From assembly GCF_000014685.1 (NCBI RefSeq), contig NC_008321.1, positions 1,302,001 to 1,366,000 of the forward strand: 64,000 nt of DNA, read 5' to 3'. Under the pieces are notes generated by a model. That model was given only the letters and a program-made list of their open reading frames with translations, was not told the origin of the DNA and did no database searches. This document shows, piece by piece, positions 8,311 through 16,234 of this stretch (within the stretch, counting starts at the first letter, position 1; each line of letters opens with the position of its first letter). Position numbers and translations under genes: made by a program. Source of the DNA: Shewanella sp. MR-4 (GTDB taxonomy: Bacteria > Pseudomonadota > Gammaproteobacteria > Enterobacterales > Shewanellaceae).

Positions 8311-8346
8311 AGGCCGGACCCGCGACAGTGGGCCCGGCCTTTTGTT
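8311..8346 (+). terminator. Intrinsic terminator after pyrG
   Basis: GGCCGG-CCC / GGG-CCGGCC stem (8312-8339) with a short loop, followed by TTTTG. It lies 10 bases after the pyrG stop. Confidence 0.8.
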
Positions 8347-8517
8347 ACACTCAGGCCGCGTAATCATGAGTCAAAACTCATACCCATGTGTATAAACGAC
8401 ATGCGTATAGACGGAAATAGTAAACGGAATTTAAAGATTTTGGTCGTACTCTACATCTGTTAATTCCCATTGGTATTGGTTTTTTCTTTTCTCTTTTAAA
8501 CTTAAATCGAGGGTAAT

Positions 8518-9813
8518 ATGGCTAAGATTATTAACGTGATTGGTCGCGAGATTATGGATTCTCGTGGTAACCCAACAGTTGAAGCCGAAGTGCATTTAGA
8601 AGGTGGTTTTATCGGTATGGCGGCTGCGCCATCTGGTGCATCTACTGGTAGCCGCGAAGCGCTGGAACTGCGTGATGGCGACAAGAGCCGTTACTTAGGT
8701 AAAGGTGTATTGACTGCTGTGGCTAACGTAAACGGCCCTATCCGTGCTGCGTTAATCGGTAAAGATGCGACTGCACAGGCCGAACTCGATCAAATTATGA
8801 TCGACTTAGACGGCACTGAAAACAAAGACAAGTTAGGCGCTAACGCGATTCTGGCTGTGTCTTTAGCGGCGGCTAAAGCGGCTGCAGCATTCAAAGGCAT
8901 GCCTCTATACGCTCACATCGCTGAATTAAACGGCACACCTGGCCAATACGCTATGCCAGTGCCTATGATGAACATCCTTAACGGTGGTGAGCACGCTGAT
9001 AACAACGTTGATATCCAAGAGTTCATGGTTCAACCTGTTGGCGCGAAAAACTTCCGCGAAGCTTTACGTATGGGCGCTGAGATTTTCCACACCCTGAAAA
9101 AAGTACTGCACGGTAAAGGTTTAAGCACTTCTGTGGGTGACGAAGGTGGTTTCGCACCTAACCTGTCTTCTAATGCTGATGCATTAGCGGTAATCAAAGA
9201 AGCTGTTGAATTAGCAGGTTACAAGCTGGGTACTGACGTGACTCTGGCATTAGACTGCGCGGCTTCTGAGTTCTACAAAGACGGTAAATATGACCTGTCT
9301 GGCGAAGGCAAAGTATTCGATTCAAACGGTTTCTCTGACTTCCTGAAATCACTGACTGAGCAATATCCAATCGTCTCTATCGAAGACGGTCTGGACGAGT
9401 CAGATTGGGACGGTTGGGCATACCAAACTAAGATCATGGGCGACAAGATCCAATTAGTGGGCGACGATTTATTCGTAACTAACACTAAGATCTTAACCCG
9501 TGGTATCGAGAACGGCATCGCAAACTCAATCCTGATCAAGTTCAACCAAATCGGTTCATTAACTGAAACCTTAGCGGCTATCCGTATGGCAAAAGCGGCG
9601 GGTTACACTGCGGTGATTTCACACCGTAGCGGTGAAACTGAAGACGCTACTATCGCTGATTTAGCGGTAGGTACTGCGGCTGGCCAAATCAAGACGGGTT
9701 CACTGTGCCGTTCTGACCGTGTTGCTAAATACAACCAATTGCTGCGTATCGAAGAGCAATTAGGTGAAAAAGCACCATACCGCGGTTTGAAAGAAATCAA
9801 AGGTCAGGCGTAA
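8518..9813 (+). CDS. eno: Enolase
   Basis: Interconverts 2-phosphoglycerate and phosphoenolpyruvate in glycolysis and gluconeogenesis, and in many gammaproteobacteria is part of the RNase E degradosome. 431 residues, normal length. Visible landmarks are the N-terminal SRGNPTVEAEV, SVGDEGGFAPNL (catalytic Glu near 208), the metal-binding LALDCAASEFY, SIEDGLDE and VGDDLFVTN, and the C-terminal HRSGETED with LIKFNQIG. GAGGGT upstream of the ATG serves as ribosome binding site. Own transcription unit: a pyrG terminator lies before it and a strong terminator follows. Confidence 0.98.
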   Translation: MAKIINVIGREIMDSRGNPTVEAEVHLEGGFIGMAAAPSGASTGSREALELRDGDKSRYLGKGVLTAVANVNGPIRAALIGKDATAQAELDQIMIDLDGTENKDKLGANAILAVSLAAAKAAAAFKGMPLYAHIAELNGTPGQYAMPVPMMNILNGGEHADNNVDIQEFMVQPVGAKNFREALRMGAEIFHTLKKVLHGKGLSTSVGDEGGFAPNLSSNADALAVIKEAVELAGYKLGTDVTLALDCAASEFYKDGKYDLSGEGKVFDSNGFSDFLKSLTEQYPIVSIEDGLDESDWDGWAYQTKIMGDKIQLVGDDLFVTNTKILTRGIENGIANSILIKFNQIGSLTETLAAIRMAKAAGYTAVISHRSGETEDATIADLAVGTAAGQIKTGSLCRSDRVAKYNQLLRIEEQLGEKAPYRGLKEIKGQA

Positions 9814-9829
9814 TTTAGTCGTCTGATGT

Positions 9830-9858
9830 AAAAAGGCCACCACTTGGTGGCCTTTTTT
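9830..9858 (+). terminator. Intrinsic terminator after eno
   Basis: AAGGCCACC-ACTT-GGTGGCCTT stem with a T run, 18 bases after the eno stop. Confidence 0.9.
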
Positions 9859-9913
9859 GTTGTACTATCTGCAGTATATTTTTTTAATTCAAGATACTGA
9901 CGCTAATTCCTCC

Positions 9914-10213
9914 ATGAAATTCTTTGTCATTGCACTCATAGTGCTTCTCGGTTTGCTGCAATATCGGCTGTGGTCCGGCGATAACAGCCTGCCCGAATAC
10001 TTTGTTCTGCAAAAACAGATTGCTGCTCAGCAAGATGGTAATGCAAAACTCAATGAGCGTAATCAGGTGCTTAAAGAGGAAATTATCGACCTTAAGAGCG
10101 GTACCGAAGCGATTGAAGAGCGGGCGCGTAACGAGCTAGGCATGGTGAAAGAAGGCGAGACCTTCTATCGCGTGGTGGGCGGTGACCGTTCAGTATCGAG
10201 TCCCTCGCAGTAA
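9914..10213 (+). CDS. ftsB: Cell division protein FtsB
   Basis: Small bitopic inner-membrane protein of the FtsQ-FtsB-FtsL divisome complex. 99 residues: a membrane helix at residues 3-20 (FFVIALIVLLGLLQYRLW) and then a coiled coil with regularly spaced Leu/Ile (NAKLNERNQVLKEEIIDLK, EERARNELGMVKEGETFYR). The frame is open upstream to 9857, but that stretch overlaps the eno terminator. The family start is MKFF at 9914, which I use although no clear Shine-Dalgarno is seen. ispD follows after 10 bases, the standard ftsB-ispD-ispF arrangement. Confidence 0.93.
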   Translation: MKFFVIALIVLLGLLQYRLWSGDNSLPEYFVLQKQIAAQQDGNAKLNERNQVLKEEIIDLKSGTEAIEERARNELGMVKEGETFYRVVGGDRSVSSPSQ

Positions 10214-10223
10214 CGGAGCGCCT

Positions 10224-10973
10224 ATGGATACCGTATTAGAAGCCGCGCCGCAGGTCGAAACCCAAGTTGCAGTTCAAATTGATCCTTTCTCGCACCATGT
10301 GGTCGCGATTGTGCCCGCCGCGGGGATTGGCAGCCGCATGGGCGCGGGCAAACCCAAGCAATATTTAACCTTGCTGGGGCAAAGCATTCTGGCCCATACC
10401 TTAGACAAGTTATTGTCCCATCCTCAAATTAACCAAGTGATTGTGGCACTGCATCCAGAGGATACCGAGTTTGCTGCGTTATCGCAGGCCAAGCATCCCA
10501 AGCTGGTGACTGTCATTGGCGGCTCTGAGCGCGCCGACTCGGTGCTGGCGGCACTCGATAAGGCGCCTGATAATGGTTGGGCCTTAGTACACGATGCGGC
10601 CAGACCCTGCCTGACGGCGCAAGACATAGATAAATTGCTGGCATCGCGGGTGCACTTTCCCCAAGGGGCGATTTTGGCCATGCCTGTACGGGATACCATG
10701 AAGCGCGCCAATAGCTTAGGTGAAATTAGCTCGACCGTTTGCCGCGATAATCTCTGGCATGCGTTGACGCCGCAGTTATTTCCAACCTCCTTGTTGCGAT
10801 TACATTTAAAAGCCGCGCTTGCCGCGGGTGCTGTCGTGACCGATGAGGCCTCGGCGATGGAGTGGGCGGGTATTTCCCCTGGTTTGGTCGCTGGGCGGGC
10901 GGATAACATTAAAGTGACCCATCCCGATGATTTGGAGTTGGCAGAGCTCTTTTTACTGCGCGCAAATGCTTGA
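10224..10973 (+). CDS. ispD: 2-C-methyl-D-erythritol 4-phosphate cytidylyltransferase IspD
   Basis: Third step of the MEP isoprenoid pathway: couples CTP to methylerythritol phosphate. The nucleotide-binding signature VPAAGIGSRMGAGKPKQYL is at about residues 35-53 and VHDAARPCLT near 120; the C-terminus has VTDEASAMEW and the VTHPDDLELAE end. An earlier in-frame start at 10182 would overlap ftsB. I choose 10224, where GGAG at 10214-10217 is well placed. The first about 30 residues are a variable extension before the conserved domain. Confidence 0.96.
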   Translation: MDTVLEAAPQVETQVAVQIDPFSHHVVAIVPAAGIGSRMGAGKPKQYLTLLGQSILAHTLDKLLSHPQINQVIVALHPEDTEFAALSQAKHPKLVTVIGGSERADSVLAALDKAPDNGWALVHDAARPCLTAQDIDKLLASRVHFPQGAILAMPVRDTMKRANSLGEISSTVCRDNLWHALTPQLFPTSLLRLHLKAALAAGAVVTDEASAMEWAGISPGLVAGRADNIKVTHPDDLELAELFLLRANA

Positions 10974-11024
10974 AGGCAAGCTGAGTGAATTGCGCAATTT
11001 ATTAAATACGTTAGGAATTAAGTA

Positions 11025-11504
11025 ATGAAAATCCGAATCGGCCATGGTTTTGATGTCCATAAATTTGGTGAAGCGCGCCCGTTAATTTTATGTGGGGTCG
11101 AAGTCCCCTACGAAACCGGGCTGGTGGCTCATTCCGATGGCGATGTGGTGCTGCATGCCATTTCCGATGCCATTTTAGGGGCGATGGCCCTAGGGGATAT
11201 TGGTAAACATTTCCCTGATACCGATGCCGCTTATAAGGGCGCCGATAGTCGCGTTTTGCTGCGCCACTGTTATGCGCTAGCGCGGGCGAAGGGATTTGAG
11301 CTGGGTAATCTGGATGTCACTATCATTGCCCAGGCGCCTAAGATGGCGCCGCATATCGAGGATATGCGCCAAGTGCTGGCGGCCGATCTTAATGCTGACA
11401 TTGCCGATATCAACGTTAAGGCCACCACTACCGAAAAACTCGGGTTTACCGGCCGTAAAGAAGGCATAGCGGTCGAAGCCGTCGTATTACTCAGCCGCCA
11501 ATAG
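11025..11504 (+). CDS. ispF: 2-C-methyl-D-erythritol 2,4-cyclodiphosphate synthase IspF
   Basis: Makes the cyclic diphosphate in the MEP pathway, the step after IspE. 159 residues as usual. MKIRIGHGFDVHKF at the start carries the zinc-binding Asp/His, HSDGDVVLHAISDAILGA the third metal ligand and hydrophobic wall, and TTTEKLGFTGRKEGI the C-terminal signature. AGGA precedes the ATG by 8 bases. It lies 51 bases after ispD and 29 bases before truD, within one long housekeeping operon. Confidence 0.97.
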   Translation: MKIRIGHGFDVHKFGEARPLILCGVEVPYETGLVAHSDGDVVLHAISDAILGAMALGDIGKHFPDTDAAYKGADSRVLLRHCYALARAKGFELGNLDVTIIAQAPKMAPHIEDMRQVLAADLNADIADINVKATTTEKLGFTGRKEGIAVEAVVLLSRQ

Positions 11505-11533
11505 CCTGCAACTTTAAGAGATAAGAAAGACCC

Positions 11534-12661
11534 ATGAGCGAACTACATTACCTGTACGGCAAACCGACGGGCACCGCAGATTTAAGAACCGTTAACAGCG
11601 ACTTTATCGTGAAAGAGATTTTGCCTTTTAGCCCGTCGGGCGAGGGCGAGCATCATTTAGTCCACATTCGTAAGGATGGGCTGAATACGGTACAAGTGGC
11701 TGAAATGCTGGCGAAGTTCGCTAAGGTTCATCCCAAAGAGGTGACCTATGCCGGACAAAAAGATAAAAATGCCATTACAGAACAGTGGTTTGGCATTCGT
11801 ATTCCAGGTAAAGAAACCCCTGCGTGGAGCGAGCTAAACAGCGAGCGTTTAACCATTTTATCCAGTAGTCGCCACAGCAAAAAACTACGTATTGGCGCGC
11901 TTTTGGGCAACCGTTTTATTCTTACCCTGCGCAATGTCACCAATGTGGAAGACATTATCAACCGTATCGAAAAGGTCAGCCAAATTGGTGTGCCCAATTA
12001 TTTTGGTGAGCAGCGTTTCGGTCATGATGGTAAAAACCTAGTGATGGGACGGCAAATGCTGGCGGGCAAAAAGGTGAAAGACCGTAATAAGCGCAGCATG
12101 TATCTGTCTGCGGTGCGCTCCAATCTGTTCAATACCGTTGTCTCCTATCGTTTGGCGAATCATGGCACTAAACCCTTAGCGGGGGATTGCGTGATGCTAG
12201 CAGGCAGTAAGAGCTTTTTCGTCACGCCAGAATGGGATTTAGTGGTATTAAAGCGTTTGATTGAGAAAGATATTCAGCTTTCTGCCCCACTTTGGGGGCG
12301 TGGAAAAATGCTGCCGCAGGGTGAAGCCGCCGAGGTTGAAACCCTCGCCATGGCAGCGCTGAGCGAAGATTGCTACGGCCTTGAGCACGCGGGGCTTGAG
12401 CAGGAGCGTCGTCCATTGCTGCTCGAACCTCAAGGCCTTAAGTTCGAGCAAACTGCGGATGGACTGGTGCTCGAGTTTATCTTACCTGCGGGCAGTTTTG
12501 CGACATCGCTGTTAAGAGAACTGGTTGATTATCAAGATGTGAAAGAGCTGCAATGGCAAGCGACAGTCTCACCTGATGCTAATGCTCCTGAGGCCAATCT
12601 CGCCACTGAAAGTGATGTGGCTGAGGTCAGTTCAACAGATAATGGCGAGTCCGCTTTATGA
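11534..12661 (+). CDS. truD: tRNA pseudouridine(13) synthase TruD
   Basis: Makes pseudouridine at position 13 of tRNA-Glu. 375 residues. The catalytic Asp lies in YAGQKDKNAITEQWF (about residue 80), and the TruD-specific insertion domain follows with GVPNYFGEQRFG. The last about 30 residues (Ala/Glu/Ser-rich, after WQATVSP) extend beyond the conserved domain and look variable. Its stop overlaps the surE start by 4 bases (ATGA), suggesting translational coupling. Confidence 0.95.
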   Translation: MSELHYLYGKPTGTADLRTVNSDFIVKEILPFSPSGEGEHHLVHIRKDGLNTVQVAEMLAKFAKVHPKEVTYAGQKDKNAITEQWFGIRIPGKETPAWSELNSERLTILSSSRHSKKLRIGALLGNRFILTLRNVTNVEDIINRIEKVSQIGVPNYFGEQRFGHDGKNLVMGRQMLAGKKVKDRNKRSMYLSAVRSNLFNTVVSYRLANHGTKPLAGDCVMLAGSKSFFVTPEWDLVVLKRLIEKDIQLSAPLWGRGKMLPQGEAAEVETLAMAALSEDCYGLEHAGLEQERRPLLLEPQGLKFEQTADGLVLEFILPAGSFATSLLRELVDYQDVKELQWQATVSPDANAPEANLATESDVAEVSSTDNGESAL

Positions 12662-13407
12662 TCCGCATCCTTGTCAGTAATGATGATGGTGTGAATGCGC
12701 CGGGGATCAAGGCCTTAACCGAGGCGCTTGCCGAAATCGCAACCGTGATGACGGTCGCGCCCGATCGTAATTGTTCCGGCGCAAGTAACTCTTTAACCTT
12801 GACTAACCCATTAAGAATTAATAGGTTAGATAATGGTTATATTTCGGTTCACGGTACGCCAACGGATTGCGTTCACTTAGCCATTCGCGAACTTTGTGAT
12901 GGTGAGCCGGATATGGTGGTATCGGGCATCAATGCTGGCGCGAATATGGGCGATGATACCTTATATTCGGGCACGGTAGCGGCGGCGATGGAGGGGCGTT
13001 TTTTGGGTTTCCCCGCCGTTGCGATTTCGCTTAATGGTAAGGCCTTAAAGCATTATCACTCTGCGGCTGTGTATGCGCGGCGAATCGTGCAGGGGCTGTT
13101 AGCGCATCCGATTGCGAGCGATCAGATCCTCAATATCAATGTGCCCGATTTACCGCTCGATGAGATTAAAGGGATCAGGGTGACGCGCCTAGGTGCACGG
13201 CATAAGGCCGAAGGCATAGTGCGAACGCAGGATCCTGCAGGGCGAGAAATTTTCTGGCTTGGCCCTCCGGGTGTTGAACAAGATGCGAGTGAAGGAACGG
13301 ATTTCCATGCGATTGCCCATGGTTATGTGTCGATCACTCCCTTAACCGTGGACTTGACCGCGTATAGACAATTATCGGTATTGCAAGATTGGGTAGATAA
13401 AATATGA
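12658..13407 (+). CDS. surE: 5'/3'-nucleotidase SurE
   Basis: Broad-specificity nucleoside monophosphatase and exopolyphosphatase linked to stationary-phase survival. 249 residues. The metal-binding VSNDDGVNAPG is at residues 6-16, and NCSGASNSLT and SGINAGANMGDDTLYSGTVAAA complete the active site. It overlaps truD by 4 bases at the start and pcm by 4 bases at the end, the classic truD-surE-pcm-nlpD-rpoS cluster. Confidence 0.97.
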   Translation: MIRILVSNDDGVNAPGIKALTEALAEIATVMTVAPDRNCSGASNSLTLTNPLRINRLDNGYISVHGTPTDCVHLAIRELCDGEPDMVVSGINAGANMGDDTLYSGTVAAAMEGRFLGFPAVAISLNGKALKHYHSAAVYARRIVQGLLAHPIASDQILNINVPDLPLDEIKGIRVTRLGARHKAEGIVRTQDPAGREIFWLGPPGVEQDASEGTDFHAIAHGYVSITPLTVDLTAYRQLSVLQDWVDKI

Positions 13408-14039
13408 CTCGAGTTGCCTTAACATCGGCGGTGAATTTAGCTAAAAAGCTTCAGGAGGCGGGGATCCGTCATCCAGCCGTTCTTAAGGCAATATCCCATA
13501 CCCCGCGAGAACTGTTTCTTGATAATGCGCTGGCCCATAAAGCCTACGAAAATACCGCCTTGCCCATAGGCCAAGGACAAACCATTTCGCAGCCGTATAT
13601 TGTTGCACGTATGACTGAGTTACTGCTGCAACATCAGCCGCAAAAGGTGCTTGAGGTGGGGACGGGCTCTGGCTACCAAGCGGCTATTCTCGCACAACTG
13701 GTGCCAGAACTGTGCACCATTGAGCGTATTAAAGGTTTACAGATCCAAGCGAGGCAAAGATTAAAGCGACTCGATCTGCATAATGTGTCATTCAAATATG
13801 GCGATGGCTGGCAGGGCTGGCCGAATCGCAGCCCCTTTGATGGCATTATGGTCACGGCAGCAGCGGCCAAGGTTCCCGAGGCCTTATTATCCCAGTTAGC
13901 CGAAGGCGGCGTGCTGATCATCCCTGTGGGTGAAGAGACGCAACAATTGATGCGCTTTACCCGCCGCTCGGATCGTTTTAGTTCTGAAGTGATAGAAACC
14001 GTCAAATTTGTTCCCTTGGTCAATGGCGAACTCGCTTAA
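13404..14039 (+). CDS. pcm: Protein-L-isoaspartate O-methyltransferase
   Basis: Repairs isoaspartyl residues in aged proteins by SAM-dependent methylation. 211 residues. QGQTISQPYIVARMTELL is the family signature (about residues 57-75), followed by the SAM-binding VLEVGTGSGYQAAILAQL and GDGWQGWP. ATGA overlap with surE. Typical for stationary-phase maintenance genes clustered with rpoS. Confidence 0.97.
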   Translation: MTRVALTSAVNLAKKLQEAGIRHPAVLKAISHTPRELFLDNALAHKAYENTALPIGQGQTISQPYIVARMTELLLQHQPQKVLEVGTGSGYQAAILAQLVPELCTIERIKGLQIQARQRLKRLDLHNVSFKYGDGWQGWPNRSPFDGIMVTAAAAKVPEALLSQLAEGGVLIIPVGEETQQLMRFTRRSDRFSSEVIETVKFVPLVNGELA

Positions 14040-14136
14040 TTTATTTGCTTAAGTTTTTCGCTTAGGTCACTTAGTTAAATACTTGACCTTTTATGATTAG
14101 GTAAAACAGTAAGATAGCCCTAAAGAGGAGTTTTTA

Positions 14137-15033
14137 TTGTTGAATGCGGGTTTACTCTTAAACCTCAGTTTAGTGTTGTTGCTTGCAGGCTGTAGCTTTC
14201 AGGCGAGTCGCCCCGCACCTGTCGAAAGTCTTTCCCACAATTATTCCAAACATAATAAAGGCCACATTAAATCTAATTCATATAAAGTTAAGAAAGGGGA
14301 CACCCTGTACTCGATTTCTTGGGCCGCGGGTAAAGATTTCGCCGAAATTGCTAAAATTAATCAATTAGATAAATCGTACACCATCTACCCTGGACAGATT
14401 TTATATTTAACGAATGACGATAGAAAAAATGCCAAAGGTTCTACAACTTTAGGTGGAAGTAATTCGGTATCTAAAGGGCGGAATCAAGATAATTTTTCGG
14501 AAAAACAATCAGCTAACAGCAATTCCTCCGCGAAAAACTTGTCAAGTGAACAGCAGAAAAAAACACTTGATCAGAAAGCGAAGCCTGCGTATTCTGCAAC
14601 AAGTTCCCAACAAAATATTAACCCTTCGATCGTCGCCCCTACCTCAACACTGCCAGACAGTGTCAGTCAGTGGCAATGGCCAGTAAAAGGTAAATTGATT
14701 GGGACATACTCTGCCAATGAGCAGGGAAATAAAGGAATTAAGATCGCAGGAAAACGCGGAGATATCATCAAAGCCGCTGCAGATGGGCGGGTGGTATACG
14801 CAGGTAGTGCTCTTAGGGGTTATGGTAATTTAGTGATTATTAAACATAGTGACGATTACCTTAGTGCCTATGCTCATGCAGATCAGATCTTAGTCGAAGA
14901 AAAGCAACATGTCCTCGCTGGACAGACAGTTGCAAAAATGGGCAGTACAGGTACGAACCAGGTAATGCTTCGCTTTGAGATCCGTTACCACGGTCAGTCT
15001 GTTAACCCACTTAATTATTTACCTAAGCAATGA
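14137..15033 (+). CDS. nlpD: LysM/M23-domain lipoprotein NlpD, amidase activator
   Basis: Outer-membrane lipoprotein that activates the cell-wall amidase AmiC at the septum in E. coli. The start is a TTG at 14137 with AAGAGGAG 7 bases upstream. The lipobox LLLAGC puts the lipidated Cys near residue 19. A LysM domain (YKVKKGDTLYSISWAAG, about residues 48-92) is followed by a Ser/Asn/Gln-rich linker and a C-terminal LytM/M23 domain. The M23 metal ligands are degenerate (NKGIKIAG and LRFEIR instead of H...D and LHFEIR), as expected for a non-catalytic activator. The main rpoS promoter usually lies inside this gene. Confidence 0.94.
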   Translation: MLNAGLLLNLSLVLLLAGCSFQASRPAPVESLSHNYSKHNKGHIKSNSYKVKKGDTLYSISWAAGKDFAEIAKINQLDKSYTIYPGQILYLTNDDRKNAKGSTTLGGSNSVSKGRNQDNFSEKQSANSNSSAKNLSSEQQKKTLDQKAKPAYSATSSQQNINPSIVAPTSTLPDSVSQWQWPVKGKLIGTYSANEQGNKGIKIAGKRGDIIKAAADGRVVYAGSALRGYGNLVIIKHSDDYLSAYAHADQILVEEKQHVLAGQTVAKMGSTGTNQVMLRFEIRYHGQSVNPLNYLPKQ

Positions 15034-15113
15034 TTGTTTAGGGCCTTGTTGGCATGGAGGATAAAAAATTGCAGTAATTCAAGCAGTTTACATTAGGTTT
15101 GGGAGATTCGATC

Positions 15114-16094
15114 ATGAGCCGCATAAATAGCACTGCCGCAGAAGAACTAGTAGATTTTTCCGTAGATACCGCAGAGTTTGATCTCGATAAAGAGGATATT
15201 GCCGCCGATTTAGTTCAAGAACTAGGACTCGAACAACAGGTTCAAGACGACCTGCAAAAAAATCTTGATGCCACCCAGCTCTATTTAGGTGAAATAGGGT
15301 TTTCCCCACTGCTTAGCGCAGAAGAAGAAGTTTACTTTTCCCGTAAAGCCTTAAAAGGCTGCGAAAAATCCCGTAATCGCATGATTGAAAGTAACCTACG
15401 ACTCGTGGTTAAAATTGCCCGTCGTTACAATAATCGTGGCCTAGCGCTGCTGGATTTAATCGAAGAGGGTAATCTTGGCTTGATCCGTGCGGTGGAAAAA
15501 TTCGACCCAGAAAGAGGTTTCCGTTTCTCAACCTATGCGACTTGGTGGATCAGACAAACGATCGAACGTGCGATTATGAATCAAACCCGCACGATTCGTT
15601 TGCCAATCCATGTGGTGAAAGAACTCAACGTGTATTTACGGACGGCTCGGGAATTAGCGCAAAAACTTGACCACGAACCTACGGCAGAAGAAATTGCCGA
15701 GAAACTGCAAGTATCCAGTGTTGACGTCAGTCGTATGCTGAAGCTCAACGAGAAGATCACCTCTGTCGATATCCCCTTAGGTGGCGATAACGACAAGGCG
15801 TTACTCGATGTGCTTGCCGATGACGACAATGTAGGCCCAGATTACAAAGTACAAGACGAAGACATTTCAAACTCAGTGGTGAAATGGCTCAACGAACTCA
15901 ATACCAAGCAAAGAGAAGTGTTAGCGCGCCGTTTTGGTTTATTAGGTTATGAACCCTCAACCCTTGAAGACGTAGGCGCAGAAATTGGCCTCACCCGTGA
16001 ACGTGTTCGCCAAATTCAAGTGGAAGCCCTTAAACGCCTACGTGATTTGCTGGGCGCTCAAGGTCTCTCTGTAGAGGCACTATTTAGAAACTAA
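15114..16094 (+). CDS. rpoS: RNA polymerase sigma factor RpoS
   Basis: Stationary-phase and general stress sigma factor (sigma-38). 326 residues with regions 1.2-4 visible: TQLYLGEIGFSPLLSAEEE, NLRLVVKIARRYNNRGLALLDLIEEGNLGL, FSTYATWWIRQTIERAIMNQ, and the region 4 helix-turn-helix TLEDVGAEIGLTRERVRQIQVEALKRL. I use the ATG at 15114 with GGGAG eight bases upstream; a TTG five codons earlier is also in frame. It is convergent with mutS across a bidirectional terminator. Confidence 0.97.
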   Translation: MSRINSTAAEELVDFSVDTAEFDLDKEDIAADLVQELGLEQQVQDDLQKNLDATQLYLGEIGFSPLLSAEEEVYFSRKALKGCEKSRNRMIESNLRLVVKIARRYNNRGLALLDLIEEGNLGLIRAVEKFDPERGFRFSTYATWWIRQTIERAIMNQTRTIRLPIHVVKELNVYLRTARELAQKLDHEPTAEEIAEKLQVSSVDVSRMLKLNEKITSVDIPLGGDNDKALLDVLADDDNVGPDYKVQDEDISNSVVKWLNELNTKQREVLARRFGLLGYEPSTLEDVGAEIGLTRERVRQIQVEALKRLRDLLGAQGLSVEALFRN

Positions 16095-16161
16095 GGTTTA
16101 GAGATTTAGGTTTAGAAACTTTGGCTTGGATATTTACCCTTAAACCAGTTTAAAAAGTCAT

Positions 16162-16194
16162 AAAAAACGCCCAATACTTAGGGCGTTTTTTTAT
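16162..16194. terminator. Bidirectional terminator between rpoS and mutS
   Basis: AAAAAACGCCC-AATACTTA-GGGCGTTTTTTT. A run on the left and T run on the right let it serve both convergent genes. Confidence 0.9.
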
Positions 16195-16234
16195 GCTTTC
16201 GCGTTTATGTTATCGCGAGTTCTCACTCTATGTG

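Noticed and set aside
9857..9913. N-terminal extension of ftsB
   Set aside because: Overlaps the eno terminator and is absent from the FtsB family.
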